Origin: Achromobacter spanius
GTDB taxonomy: Bacteria > Pseudomonadota > Gammaproteobacteria > Burkholderiales > Burkholderiaceae_B
Assembly (NCBI RefSeq): GCF_002812705.1
Contig: NZ_CP025030.1
Span: 1,798,001-1,862,000, forward strand
Reading direction: 5' to 3'
DNA: 64,000 nucleotides
Shown here: positions 8,296-22,143 of the stretch, one piece after another
How positions within the stretch are numbered: position 1 is the first letter of the stretch
Layout of the letters: each line of letters begins with the position of its first letter
The notes under the pieces: generated by a model
The model's database searches: none
Seen by the model: only the letters and a program-made list of their open reading frames with translations
What the model was told of the DNA's origin: nothing
Translations under genes and position numbers: made by a program

Positions 8296-8338
8296 GATTA
8301 CAAAACCGTAATCCACCGAAACATTACAAATTTGTCAT
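8296..8338. promoter_or_regulatory. Two palindromic boxes upstream of czcC
   Basis: Box 1 (8296-8313) has perfect GATTAC and GTAATC arms six bases apart. Box 2 (8323-8338) reads ATTACAAATTTGTCAT, nearly a perfect palindrome. The two start 27 bases apart, close to a multiple of the helical repeat. They lie between the divergent czcRS and czcCBA transcription units and match the style of known CopR/CzcR boxes. Direct binding is inferred. Confidence 0.6.
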
Positions 8339-8473
8339 CTTCGGGTTCGGATTCTGACGAAGGCGCTTGGATACAGTACGGACGGTCATGCGTCCGGGTC
8401 GATCTTGCAGAGAGCCTAAGTGGTATGGATCGAGCCAAGGGCCGACATCTTTCCAAGAATTCACCAAGGTTGA

Positions 8474-9733
8474 ATGATGCGCTTCAAGCCAATTCCATTG
8501 TTAGTGATGGCCGCTACGCTGTGCGGCCAACCAGTATGGGCACAGACTACGCCAGAAGAGGCCATCACGGAAGCAGCACCCTATTCGTCGGGGGCAATTC
8601 TCACGTTGTCTGAGGCAATGGACGCTGCGTTCAAATTGAACCCACAGGTCTCGGCAGCGAAGAATAATTTTGCGGCGTCGAAAGGCCTGGTAGACCAGGC
8701 GGGCCGCCTGCCGAACCCATCCTTGGACGTCAGCGTCGACGATCATCAGCGTGCGACACGGACCACGACCACAATGCTCAGCATGCCCATCGAGTTGGGC
8801 GGAAAAAGAAGTGCGCGCACGCAGGCCGCCCAGTTGAGTAGTGAACTGGCCGGTAGGGAGTATGAGGTCGTGACGGCAGAGATTAAGACGCTCGTGGTGT
8901 CTCGTTTTTTTTCAGTTGCAATTGCCCAAGAGACGCTACGCGTAAACCGTGATATGGCCGACATCGCGGAGGGGGCACTTCGTGTGGCGCAGAAGCGAGT
9001 CGACGCTGGAAAGGCCCCGCCGTTAGAGCGAAATAGGGCTGAAATCGAGTTGACAAAGGCACAGATCGACGTGAGGCAGGCCGAGAACGACCTCCGGGTT
9101 GCGCGCAGGGAGCTATCTCTGCTATGGGGAGACCCAGTCCCGAAATTCGAACTCGTGCAAGCGAAAATTGATGATCTGCCAGCACGTCGGACACTCGACG
9201 ATTTACGCGCTGCATTGTTGAATTCCCCTAGGTTGGCCGCGGGGCGCCTTGCCATGGAAGTGAGCAAGGCTGAATTGAATGTCGAAAAGAGCAAACGATA
9301 TCCCGACATCACATTGAGCGGAGGTGTCGCTCGCGACAATGAGGTTGGGCGCAACAAAGCTCAGTTCGGTGTGTCCTTGCCGTTGCCAATTTTTGATCGA
9401 AATCAGGGCAACGTTTACGCCGCTACCATGCAGACGTACAAGGCGCAGGATATTTATCGGGAGATGGAGGCGCGTTTGAGCGCTGACTTGCTGATAGCTG
9501 CCTCAACTTATGACCTCGCACTCGCATCTGCGAAGGATTATCGCGAGTCTGTCATCCCGACGTCGCAGAAGGCTTATGAGGGGGCCCGAAAGGGTTTTGA
9601 GGCCGGGAAGGTAGGCTATTTGGAAGTGCTTGACGCCCAGCGCACCTTGTCGCAAGGGAATATTTCCTACTTGACGACGTTGTTGCGAGCTGCGTCGGCC
9701 CGAGCCGAAATTGATCGAATTCTTGGCCAATAA
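8474..9733 (+). CDS. czcC: CzcC-type outer membrane efflux protein (TolC family)
   Basis: A 419-residue outer-membrane channel of a tripartite metal efflux pump. The signal peptide ends near residue 24 (VWA|Q). Two OEP repeats follow: one from about residue 45 (LSEAMDAAFKLNPQVSAAKN) and one from about 235, ending in the conserved GYLEVLDAQRTL segment. Length is normal for CzcC/CusC. AAGG lies just upstream of two adjacent ATG codons (8474, 8477). It is the first gene of czcCBA; czcB starts seven bases after its stop. Regulation is probably by CzcR through the boxes at 8296-8338. Confidence 0.93.
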   Translation: MMRFKPIPLLVMAATLCGQPVWAQTTPEEAITEAAPYSSGAILTLSEAMDAAFKLNPQVSAAKNNFAASKGLVDQAGRLPNPSLDVSVDDHQRATRTTTTMLSMPIELGGKRSARTQAAQLSSELAGREYEVVTAEIKTLVVSRFFSVAIAQETLRVNRDMADIAEGALRVAQKRVDAGKAPPLERNRAEIELTKAQIDVRQAENDLRVARRELSLLWGDPVPKFELVQAKIDDLPARRTLDDLRAALLNSPRLAAGRLAMEVSKAELNVEKSKRYPDITLSGGVARDNEVGRNKAQFGVSLPLPIFDRNQGNVYAATMQTYKAQDIYREMEARLSADLLIAASTYDLALASAKDYRESVIPTSQKAYEGARKGFEAGKVGYLEVLDAQRTLSQGNISYLTTLLRAASARAEIDRILGQ

Positions 9734-9739
9734 ATAGAG

Positions 9740-14390
<4,651 letters not shown>

Positions 14391-14396
14391 GCCGTC

Positions 14397-14432
14397 GCAA
14401 GCTTGGAGGGATTTCGGCCTCTCCAAGCTTGC
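14397..14432. terminator. Strong stem-loop after czcA
   Basis: A perfect 12-bp stem pairs GCAAGCTTGGAG (14397-14408) with CTCCAAGCTTGC (14421-14432) around a 12-base loop. It starts 7 bases after the czcA stop. No run of T follows, so it may act as an RNA-stabilising end or a weak terminator. Confidence 0.55.
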
Positions 14433-14512
14433 TGAAATGTAATTCTTCCGTATGAAGATTGTCGTGCGGTTTTACGTAAATTGGCAGCCGTCTACATTTT
14501 TGGTCCTATTCC

Positions 14513-15541
14513 ATGGCCACGATCCCGTCGAATCCTGCTACGGCAGTTGTTGGAACGGAGGACGACGTCCAGATCTCCGTTGTCGTCCCGTTCTTGAACG
14601 AGCAGGAAGTCTTGCCGATCTGTCATGCAAGGCTCGAGCCAATCCTGAGAAAGCTTGCGCTGCCTTATGAGATTGTATTTGTTGACGACGGAAGCACCGA
14701 TGAAAGCGTACCCCTACTTACGGCGTTAATGCGTCGAAACCCCAGGGTTCGCGTGGTGCGGCTAAGCCGGAACTTCGGGAAAGAGGCGGCCATGAGCGCC
14801 GGTCTCGCGCACACTCGGGGCGCGGCGGTGATCATGTTGGACGCTGACTTGCAGGACCCCCCAGAGTTGATCCCAGAGATGGTCCAGGCGTGGCAAGAAG
14901 GGGTCGATGTGGTTTCGATGCGCAGGCGAAAGCGTGAGGGAGAAGGGATAGCAAAGCGGCTTTCCGCATTCGCCTTCTATCGGATTCTCAGCCGCCTAAG
15001 TCGGTCCCGCATCCCCGCAGACACTGGGGACTTTCGGCTAATGAGCCGTCGAACGGTGAATGCGCTACTTCAATTGCCAGAGCGATGCCGCTATATGAAG
15101 GGCATGTACGCCTGGATTGGTTTCCCGACCAAGGTTATAGATTATGACCGCGCTAATCGGGCTGCGGGAAAAACCAAGTGGAACTACTTCGCTTTGTTTG
15201 GGCTCGCGCTTGAGGGCATCACCTCCTTCTCCACGGCCCCATTGCGATGGGCAACCGGTGTTGGCGCAATCGTAGCGTTAGCGGGCGGCTCGTTCGGCCT
15301 TTGGATAATTTTCAAGACTATTGTTTTCGGTCATGACGTGCCGGGCTACCCGTCTCTAACAGCGATGATTACGCTCCTAAGCGGAATTCAGCTTTTAACA
15401 ATCGGTCTGCTGGGCGAGTATGTAGGCAAGGGTTATATGGAGACGAAACAACGCCCGATATACATAGTACGGGACGTGCTGGATCAGAATGCCGGAACTC
15501 CTTTTAGCCCAGCGAAGGTTAAGACCGAAAAATGCAGTTGA
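14513..15541 (+). CDS. Family 2 polyprenyl-phosphate glycosyltransferase (ArnC/GtrB/LgmA-like)
   Basis: A 342-residue membrane-anchored enzyme that by family transfers a sugar from a nucleotide donor to undecaprenyl phosphate. The GT-A catalytic domain shows DDGSTD (58-63) and the metal-binding DAD in DADLQDPPE (from residue 110). Two C-terminal transmembrane segments (about 238-268 and 278-303) match the ArnC/GtrB/DPM1 layout. It overlaps the next gene, a GT-C enzyme, by ten bases. Such pairs charge a lipid carrier and then move the sugar onto lipid A or another envelope target in the periplasm, as LgmA/LgmB do in Bordetella. The sugar cannot be told from sequence. Confidence 0.85.
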   Translation: MATIPSNPATAVVGTEDDVQISVVVPFLNEQEVLPICHARLEPILRKLALPYEIVFVDDGSTDESVPLLTALMRRNPRVRVVRLSRNFGKEAAMSAGLAHTRGAAVIMLDADLQDPPELIPEMVQAWQEGVDVVSMRRRKREGEGIAKRLSAFAFYRILSRLSRSRIPADTGDFRLMSRRTVNALLQLPERCRYMKGMYAWIGFPTKVIDYDRANRAAGKTKWNYFALFGLALEGITSFSTAPLRWATGVGAIVALAGGSFGLWIIFKTIVFGHDVPGYPSLTAMITLLSGIQLLTIGLLGEYVGKGYMETKQRPIYIVRDVLDQNAGTPFSPAKVKTEKCS

Positions 15542-16977
15542 AGGATAAGTGGTTCTTCGGGGGCCTGGCGGGGATTGTGCTTGCGCGCCTCTATTCAATG
15601 GCGGTTATGCCGTTGGTTGACACGTCGGAACCGAGATATGCAGAGATAGCACGTCTAATGGCCGAGTCTGGCGACTGGATAACTCCCTGGTTTGAACCCG
15701 GGGTTCCATTCTGGGGGAAGCCTCCCCTGTCGTTCTGGAGTCAAGCGCTCGGAATACTAATGCTCGGGGGATCGGAATTTGCAGTTCGATTCCCCTCCTT
15801 TGTCGCTATGGCTGCACTGGCGGCATTGCTGTATCGCGCGGCTGACATCCTGGCCGGTCGTGCTTCCGCGCGCTTGGCGACGCTAGTTCTGGCTTCTATG
15901 CTTCTTCCGCTTGCCGCAGCTGGCGCGGTTTTGACGGATTCGTTCTTTGCGCTAGGGGTCTCCTATTCAATGTTGGCGTTCCTGGTTGCGCCGACAAGGT
16001 CGACGCTGTTCTGGCGCTACGGCTTCTTTGTAGGCTTGGCTATTGGGCTGCTTTCCAAAGGGCCTCTCACATTCGTCCTTATTGGTATCGCTATTGTTCC
16101 ATGGATCGCGGTCCATCGACAGCGTTTGCTCTATGTGACGGCCCTCCCTTGGTTCAAGGGAATGCTGGTAACTCTTGCTCTGACCGTGCCATGGTACGTC
16201 TACGCAGAGGCGAAGACCCCTGGCTTCCTGCAGTACTTTTTGGTGGGTGAGCACTTTCTAAGGTTTTTAGACGCCGGCTGGAAGGGCGATTTGTATGGCA
16301 CCGCTCATGAAAGACCGCTTGGCAGCATCTGGGCCGAGTGGTTATTGGCGTCTTTCCCGTGGGGATGGGTTGGAGTTCTCCTCGCGGGCTGGCTGATTGC
16401 TCGGCCATCACGCCGAGAAAGAGCTCTTCAGGTTTGGAGATTGCCGCTCGTCGGCTATCTGGCTATGTGGACTCTGGCCTCCCCTGTCTTCTTCACTTTC
16501 TCCGGAAACATACTATGGACGTATGTGCTGCCAGGCTTGCCCGCGTTCGCTTTGCTGTTCTCAATTTATGCGAAAGAAATTTTTCTTGTGGGCCAAACAC
16601 CGACTCTGAAGCGTGCATTGATAGGTGTCGGGGCTCTAGTGCCGGCCGCAGCGATCATTCTCGGTCTTGTTTCCTTGACCGCTCCGACCAGGTTTAAGAC
16701 TGAGAAGCAACTTGTAGCTGCAGCAACTGCGCAGATGACTGCCGGCCAGAAACTCTACTTTGTGCATAGTCGTCCATTCTCGGCGCGCTTCTATTCAGGC
16801 GGAAAGGCAGAACTCATTGATTTGGTCGGGTTGAATAAGCTTGTTTTCGAGCAATGCGAGTCTGCATTTGTGGCAATTCCAAAGGGGATGGAAGCGTCCA
16901 TCAACGGGGGCTTGCGGTCCAGGCTCGCGGCAATCTATAAAAGTCGTCGGTACTCGCTCTACAAGGTAGAGCACTGA
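15532..16977 (+). CDS. ArnT/PMT-family glycosyltransferase (GT-C fold)
   Basis: A 481-residue integral membrane protein with about 12 hydrophobic segments. It carries the family's first periplasmic-loop signature, DTSEPRYAEIARLM (from residue 28), and the following WGKPPLSFW block that is standard in ArnT-like enzymes. The family transfers a sugar from a polyprenyl-phosphate donor to lipid A or glycans at the outer face of the inner membrane. The overlap with the family 2 gene upstream shows a shared function. A final soluble domain of about 90 residues is shorter than in E. coli ArnT. Modification of lipid A phosphates to lower metal or cationic peptide binding is a plausible role but only inferred. 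Confidence 0.83.
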   Translation: MQLKDKWFFGGLAGIVLARLYSMAVMPLVDTSEPRYAEIARLMAESGDWITPWFEPGVPFWGKPPLSFWSQALGILMLGGSEFAVRFPSFVAMAALAALLYRAADILAGRASARLATLVLASMLLPLAAAGAVLTDSFFALGVSYSMLAFLVAPTRSTLFWRYGFFVGLAIGLLSKGPLTFVLIGIAIVPWIAVHRQRLLYVTALPWFKGMLVTLALTVPWYVYAEAKTPGFLQYFLVGEHFLRFLDAGWKGDLYGTAHERPLGSIWAEWLLASFPWGWVGVLLAGWLIARPSRRERALQVWRLPLVGYLAMWTLASPVFFTFSGNILWTYVLPGLPAFALLFSIYAKEIFLVGQTPTLKRALIGVGALVPAAAIILGLVSLTAPTRFKTEKQLVAAATAQMTAGQKLYFVHSRPFSARFYSGGKAELIDLVGLNKLVFEQCESAFVAIPKGMEASINGGLRSRLAAIYKSRRYSLYKVEH

Positions 16978-17060
16978 GTCCGTGCTGTGCGTAGGGGATC
17001 CCAACTGCTGTCAACTCTGTTAACCGGCGTCAATATTATTTCACGTAAGCACCTCGACCA

Positions 17061-18194
17061 ATGATTCCGCGCCTGAAGATCCTGCACGTAAGTTTGAATC
17101 CCGGCTTTGGTGGCAGGGAGCTGCGAATTTTGAATGAAATGCTGGCTATGCGTGAGCGTGGACACCAACTGCAAATCGTTTGCCCCACAAGATCCGAGTT
17201 AGGGCATCAAGCGAAAATTAGGGGCTTCACTACGCATGATATTGAGACGGGCGGGGTGCTTAATTCAGTTTCAGCACCGTTGAAAATCGGAGCGTTGCTT
17301 CGCTCTGGCGCATTTGACGTTGTGAACACTCATTCTGTCAGGGACCAGCTGCGAACTCGACTTTTTGCTCCGTTTGCAAGAACGCGTCTAGTCGTAAGAA
17401 CTCATCACCGAGAGTGCCGGCAGCGGCTGCCACAAGTCTACGAGGGCGCAAGCGAATATGTCATCACGGTTAGCGAATACCTGAGGCGGCAGTATCTTGA
17501 CAGAGGCATTTCGGCGCGTCGCGTACGGACAGTGCCTACCGGCTTAGATGTCCGCAGTGCAAGTGAGAACGCTTGTGCTGGCCGTAGGCTTGGCGTTTGT
17601 GAAAGTGCCATCGTCGTGGGTAGTGTGGCCGATCATCCGGATGTCCAGAGTCTCTACCATCTCGTCGACGCCCTTGTTCCGCTGATGGAGGCAAATAAAT
17701 TGGTACATCTGGTTCTGGTCGGATTTGACGAACATTTGCGAACCCAGTTGAACGTGCGCGCTCTGAACGCTGGCTTGGAAAACAGATTTCATTTCTCGGA
17801 TCGTCCCCCGCATGTTGCTCAGCGGCTCTTTGCGTTTGACATATACGCGACTACACCAGAGGGCAGGGTGCCGGGCTCTACATTTGTTGAGGCTTCCGCA
17901 TCCGGGATTCCGGTGGTCGCAACTGCAGTCGGGTGCATACCGGAGGTCATCGAGAATGGCGTTTCGGGATATGTTGTAAAACCTGCGGACAGGCTAATTC
18001 TCCGTTCAGTACTTGGAAAATTGATTGCGGACAGCGCTCTACGCAAGTGTCTTGCAAACGCTGCTCGCCAAAACTTTCAGAGCTTGGGGAGATTTGCCCC
18101 AGCCAGAATGGCTGAAGAGTTGGAAGGCGCGTATCTGGAATGGTTGCACACGCAGGAGAAAGAGGTCGGCGCATGCCGCTGGTATCGCGTTTGA
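17061..18194 (+). CDS. Family 4 glycosyltransferase (GT-B fold)
   Basis: A 377-residue cytoplasmic glycosyltransferase. The N-terminal acceptor domain (LKILHVSLNPGFGGRELRIL) begins with the Gly-rich loop of GT4 enzymes. The C-terminal donor-binding domain contains VPGSTFVEASASGIPVVA and the VGCIPEVI loop, where the nucleotide sugar binds. It follows the ArnT-like gene after 83 bases on the same strand, so it may belong to the same envelope-modification cluster. It is the last intact gene before a stretch of decayed DNA. Acceptor and sugar are unknown. Confidence 0.83.
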   Translation: MIPRLKILHVSLNPGFGGRELRILNEMLAMRERGHQLQIVCPTRSELGHQAKIRGFTTHDIETGGVLNSVSAPLKIGALLRSGAFDVVNTHSVRDQLRTRLFAPFARTRLVVRTHHRECRQRLPQVYEGASEYVITVSEYLRRQYLDRGISARRVRTVPTGLDVRSASENACAGRRLGVCESAIVVGSVADHPDVQSLYHLVDALVPLMEANKLVHLVLVGFDEHLRTQLNVRALNAGLENRFHFSDRPPHVAQRLFAFDIYATTPEGRVPGSTFVEASASGIPVVATAVGCIPEVIENGVSGYVVKPADRLILRSVLGKLIADSALRKCLANAARQNFQSLGRFAPARMAEELEGAYLEWLHTQEKEVGACRWYRV

Positions 18195-19743
18195 ATTCTT
18201 GCATCGGTAATTCCTCCGTAAAAGCGCGACCATTAGCAGATCGAAGATCTGGACCCTGTCGGCCGACCGAACTGGCATTGTGGTTCGCTGTATGCGCTGC
18301 GTAAGCTGTCCTGGACGACGAACTGATAGACAAGTATCCACGCGCAGCGCGACTTCAGGACCCTTCAGAGCTGAGCGCTATATTCGCCGTCATCGACGTA
18401 GCGAAGCCTGCCCCGCCGTGGACGGGTATTTGCTTTCCCTGCGCCGGCGGTGGTTTGTTGAGATGCGCGTACTAGGGAACGTCGGCCCCCGGGCAAGGAT
18501 CTCGAGGATGGACCGTTGAAAGCCACAGAGCTTGGCGGTGGGGTTTGCATTCCCGGCGAATATGGGTGGCGTTCGACAGCGTGCAGCGCATAGGCGAACA
18601 TTTTTTCCGCTTCGGCAGCGCGTTCATCGAGCGCTATGTAGACAACGCGCGGCACGTGGAAAAGCAGATCTTCGGCGACGGCGCGGGCCGCGTGTTGATG
18701 CTTGGCGAACGCGATTGCTCGGTGCAGCGGCGGAATCAGAAAGTGATCGGAGAAACGCCAGCGCCGATGCTGCCGGCGGCAACGCGCGCGGCGCTGCTGG
18801 CCGCCGCCGTGCAGCTGGGCGAATCGAGCTGAATTTTTATGGCCTTCACTACAGCCTTGACGCTTGAATTCCAAACGGGGGACATGTGAACAGGCTGGCG
18901 GTCGTATTTGACTACGCAGAACAATGACGCTGGCACTCAACCCATGCGGCAAACCATTCTGGATTGCCTTCAATCTTGGCGGCAGGAACGCAAGGCATTG
19001 TGGGACGTCCCGTAGTCAAGATTGCGACAAGTCGTGATGGAACTCATGACATCTCTCTGCTGATACAAAACTAGAACGGTTCGCGTTCTTCAAGAGAGCG
19101 CTGTCATGGCAGCAAACGCGGATTTCTGAAAAAGGGTTTATCGCCGACTTCCGGAGCAGGCCGCTCGGCTCTGGAGAAAGAAGTAGTAGCCCCGCGAAAT
19201 TCACACGACCTACCTGCCGAATCGGCAATTCCAACCCGAGCTAACCGCCGTTTCGTCCTCGCGAAGCAAAACAAAAACGGCGGCTTTAGCCCGTGCTATG
19301 CATCGATGCTCGGACCGCCACACTACCCGCAAGTGATCGACGGCTTCGATGGTGTGCTGCAATCGCAACGGTTGTTTCCATTTGGACAGGACTTAGATGT
19401 TGAATAGGTCCTGCCGCCATCGTAGCAGGTGCAGGTGTAAGTTGTGGAAAGTGTGCCGTCCGCAGCCGTGAATTTCTGCGTTAGGCCCACCCCGGAACCT
19501 GGCGATGCAGGAGCAACCTCTCGGCTATGCCACCATGGCCCAAATCAACCTTTACTGAGCTCATATAACACCTCCCCTGTGGTCGGAGTCCAAAGCTTAC
19601 TCTCAAGCCTGTGGCGCACAACGAAAAAATGAGAAGCAGACGAAATAATCGCTCCTTAGATCGGTTGGCCGCATGTAGCTTCGGGCCATGTGTGTGCGAA
19701 AGCCCCGGTATAAAAAACCTACGCGATCCGCAATTGGGTGCAC
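18195..19743. other. Decayed region without intact genes
   Basis: About 1.5 kb with stop codons in every frame apart from short stretches. One segment (18545-18832) is clearly a biotin carboxylase remnant; the rest was not recognised. An inverted repeat near 19240-19285 (AACCGCCGTTT with AAACGGCGGCTT) could be an old terminator. No insertion sequence, integrase or tRNA was found. It separates the metal/glycosyltransferase block from the ICE backbone and looks like a junction left by past recombination. Confidence 0.6.
18545..18832 (+). pseudogene. Fragment of a biotin carboxylase domain (urea/acyl-CoA carboxylase type)
   Basis: One frame reads [20 protein letters not shown] and then [18 protein letters not shown], which are hallmark sequences of the ATP-grasp domain of biotin carboxylases. 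The mutated NARHVEKQ (normally NARHVEVQ), the missing N- and C-terminal parts and the stops on both sides show that it is a relic of roughly 80 codons of a gene usually above 450 codons. It is probably a leftover of chromosomal or older cargo DNA. Confidence 0.8.
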
Positions 19744-19772
19744 AAAAAAAAAGGCCACCCGGTTGGGTGGCC
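19744..19772 (-). terminator. Rho-independent terminator of the helicase operon
   Basis: A perfect 8-bp stem, GGCCACCC (19753-19760) with GGGTGGCC (19765-19772), has a 4-base loop. On the minus strand it is followed by nine T (19752-19744). It lies 22 bases after the stop of the helicase gene and marks the end of the minus-strand ICE operon. Confidence 0.93.
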
Positions 19773-19794
19773 TGTCCTGCAAAGAGAATTGAAG

Positions 19795-22071
19795 TCAGCT
19801 TACCAACTGCTTCGCAAGAGCGACTTCAATGCTGTCGCCTCCCTGGTTGAGAATGTCGAGACCGGAATCAGGCATGTCGCCAGACGTGGACTGCGATACT
19901 GCAATCTTCAGTGCCATGAGTTGAAGGCAGCGCATTTGTGCCGACCCCTGATAGCCAAGAAAATCAACGTCAACGTCGCGCGTTTGCCCGATCCGCCAAC
20001 TACGCCTTGCAGCTTGCTGCAGCGTGTAGACGTTGTAGCCAGTCTGCATAAACAAGATGGTCGGGAACTCCAGCATATCCAGACCAGTCTTCACCAGCTC
20101 GGGATTGCAAACAAGCGCATCAATGCCGCGATCCACCTGCTCCATCACCCAGTCCTCCCGCTTTTCGGCGGACACGCTGGAACGAAGCACGGCACTGCGC
20201 AAGCCAGCCTGGTCAAGCAAAGCCTTTAGCCTGGCCGAAGTGTCGCGCGTGCCGGTATACGTGGTGTAGACCAGCGTGCGCCGACCATGCGCGGCCTCCC
20301 GCTTTACACGTTCCACTAGCGCGCCTTCTTTGGGCGTCATCTCCTGGTTTCCGTATAGAGCCGGCAAGTTCACCAGCACCGACTTGGTATGCGGGTGCCG
20401 CACAGTCTCCGGCCGAAAACAACATTCCGGCCATGCCAGAAGGGCGTTTAGAACAACCCCCATGAGAGACTTGTCGCCGGCGCGAAGCGCGCGACGAAGT
20501 TCCTCAACCAAAGTACGCTCAAGGTACTGATAGGCAGACTCCATGTCCGGTGACATAGCGACCTCCACCATGCTCTCGCGATAAGGTGGAAGGACATCTT
20601 GCCCCAGTTGCGACAGTTTCAAGAACGCCGTGTAGGGGACCACATATCGCATGATTCCCTTCGGACCAAAACCCGGTCCTTTCACGGTCGAAACTGTCTT
20701 CTTGTCCCCCTTCGCCGTCCGATGGGATCCGGAATTGGATTCCTTATGGATGTCGATCAGGACGCCGTGCTCGCGCATGAAGGCCATTGTGGCCGAGGCC
20801 ATTGAGCCCTTGGAATTGAAGTTGAACCCGTCCTCAATCATCATCCGCGGATGCAGGCGATAAAGAAGGTGGTAGAGATCGTCGGCATAGCCACCCATCA
20901 ACGTACCAGTCAGTGCGAGTGCCTTTGAGCACTTGCGTGCCAACACCCCCATTGCCTGGCCTTGAGCTGAGCCTTCGTTCTTGTACTCATGGCCTTCGTC
21001 TGCGATAAGCAACCCGAAGTACCCCTGGGGCAGATAGCGTTTGATGAACTCAGTGGGCTGAAACCCCCCTTGTCCAAAAGATACCTCCGTATAGGCAAGT
21101 GCCCGTTCCATGCGTTTAGCCTGGCGGTCCGAGAACACCAAGTCACCTTCTTCATCCATCAGATTGATGAACTCGTAGACGTTGTCCTGCAGCATGTCAC
21201 CAAGCATGTCCTCGCCAAAGCGAGTCAGGAGATTGTCCGCAGTGCGGGGACCCACCGTTGGCATTTGAACGAGCGCCTTCTTGACCATATCGCGATAGGT
21301 CGTCGGGGTTGCGCGCTTTGGGATCAAGGTCCAAAGCCGCTCGCCACAATTGCACGCTCCACGACGTTCGTTTAAGGCCGAAGTCGCGAGCGCAGGGGTA
21401 AGCGGCACGCCATCTTCATTGCACACAAACTGACCGCAGCGCGGGCAGCAAGCGGCGCTTCTGCAAACCCGTCCCAATTCGGAATCGAACAGTACCGGCC
21501 GTGTTGCAAACGCAGGACGCCAATCGAACCCCATACGCATCCGGACACGCCCCAAGATGAAGAACTGAGGCGAAGTCGGCCGGTCGCGCATTGTCCGCAA
21601 TTGAAGGAGCTTTCGAAGGGTGTCCGGACCGTTGAGGATCCAAACTTGCGCACCGGGCACAGTTGCCCGGATTTCCCGTCGCCATTTGTAAACCAAATGA
21701 GGCGGTGCGAGCACGAGCGTTCTAGGGAGACCAGCGTGATGGAGAAGTGTGGCTACGAGAATGCCCATAAGGGTCTTTCCCGTCCCCATCTCCGCATTGA
21801 TAATTCCAGCAGGCGAATGCTGGGTCAACAAGGTGGTGATCGCGTGAACGACACGACGCTGTGCAGGAAAAGGTGTCCTCAACAAGGAGTCGATGATGAC
21901 ATCCCAGTCGGCACGCTCAAGGTCATCAAAGATGGGAGGATTTTGTTTGCGTACAGCTTGCAGCAGGCCAGACCCGAATTTGCTAATAAAGTCCGATAGC
22001 GGAATCCGACGAGTTTGATCCGGTTCAGCCTCGTTCAAGGCGGCGGCTTCTTCATGGAAGGTTGCATTCAT
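19795..22071 (-). CDS. SNF2-type DEAD-box helicase with a zinc-ribbon insert
   Basis: A 758-residue superfamily 2 helicase/translocase of the SNF2 branch. Walker A is AEMGTGKT (Lys99), box II is DEGH in LLIADEGHEYKN, motif III is LALTGTLMGG, and motif VI is QAARRSWRIGQT. Between motifs I and II are paired cysteines (CCPRCGQFVC, then CNC) that look like a zinc ribbon. Such helicases are conserved in ICE backbones beside DUF6094 methyltransferase genes, as here with two unknown genes in between. The exact role (DNA remodelling, replication or defence) is not established. The start at 22071 has GGAG at good spacing, behind a leader hairpin at 22085-22110. Confidence 0.85.
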   Translation of the reverse strand: MNATFHEEAAALNEAEPDQTRRIPLSDFISKFGSGLLQAVRKQNPPIFDDLERADWDVIIDSLLRTPFPAQRRVVHAITTLLTQHSPAGIINAEMGTGKTLMGILVATLLHHAGLPRTLVLAPPHLVYKWRREIRATVPGAQVWILNGPDTLRKLLQLRTMRDRPTSPQFFILGRVRMRMGFDWRPAFATRPVLFDSELGRVCRSAACCPRCGQFVCNEDGVPLTPALATSALNERRGACNCGERLWTLIPKRATPTTYRDMVKKALVQMPTVGPRTADNLLTRFGEDMLGDMLQDNVYEFINLMDEEGDLVFSDRQAKRMERALAYTEVSFGQGGFQPTEFIKRYLPQGYFGLLIADEGHEYKNEGSAQGQAMGVLARKCSKALALTGTLMGGYADDLYHLLYRLHPRMMIEDGFNFNSKGSMASATMAFMREHGVLIDIHKESNSGSHRTAKGDKKTVSTVKGPGFGPKGIMRYVVPYTAFLKLSQLGQDVLPPYRESMVEVAMSPDMESAYQYLERTLVEELRRALRAGDKSLMGVVLNALLAWPECCFRPETVRHPHTKSVLVNLPALYGNQEMTPKEGALVERVKREAAHGRRTLVYTTYTGTRDTSARLKALLDQAGLRSAVLRSSVSAEKREDWVMEQVDRGIDALVCNPELVKTGLDMLEFPTILFMQTGYNVYTLQQAARRSWRIGQTRDVDVDFLGYQGSAQMRCLQLMALKIAVSQSTSGDMPDSGLDILNQGGDSIEVALAKQLVS

Positions 22072-22084
22072 TGTGGTGCTCCAA

Positions 22085-22110
22085 AAAAGAGAGACACCAA
22101 GCCCGGCCGG
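22085..22110 (-). promoter_or_regulatory. Leader hairpin before the helicase gene
   Basis: On the minus strand GACACCA pairs with TGGTGTC around the self-complementary CCCGGCCGGG. A T-rich run (CTTTTTT) and the ribosome site GGAG follow. The same hairpin, T-run, ribosome-site arrangement precedes several other ICE genes in the window. Confidence 0.5.
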
Positions 22111-22143
22111 GATGGTGTCCCGGAAGGGTAGGGAAAGCGGTAT

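Noticed and set aside
18365..18973. Minus-strand frame of 202 codons in the decayed region
   Set aside because: It runs antisense to the biotin carboxylase fragment, and its translation has no family features.
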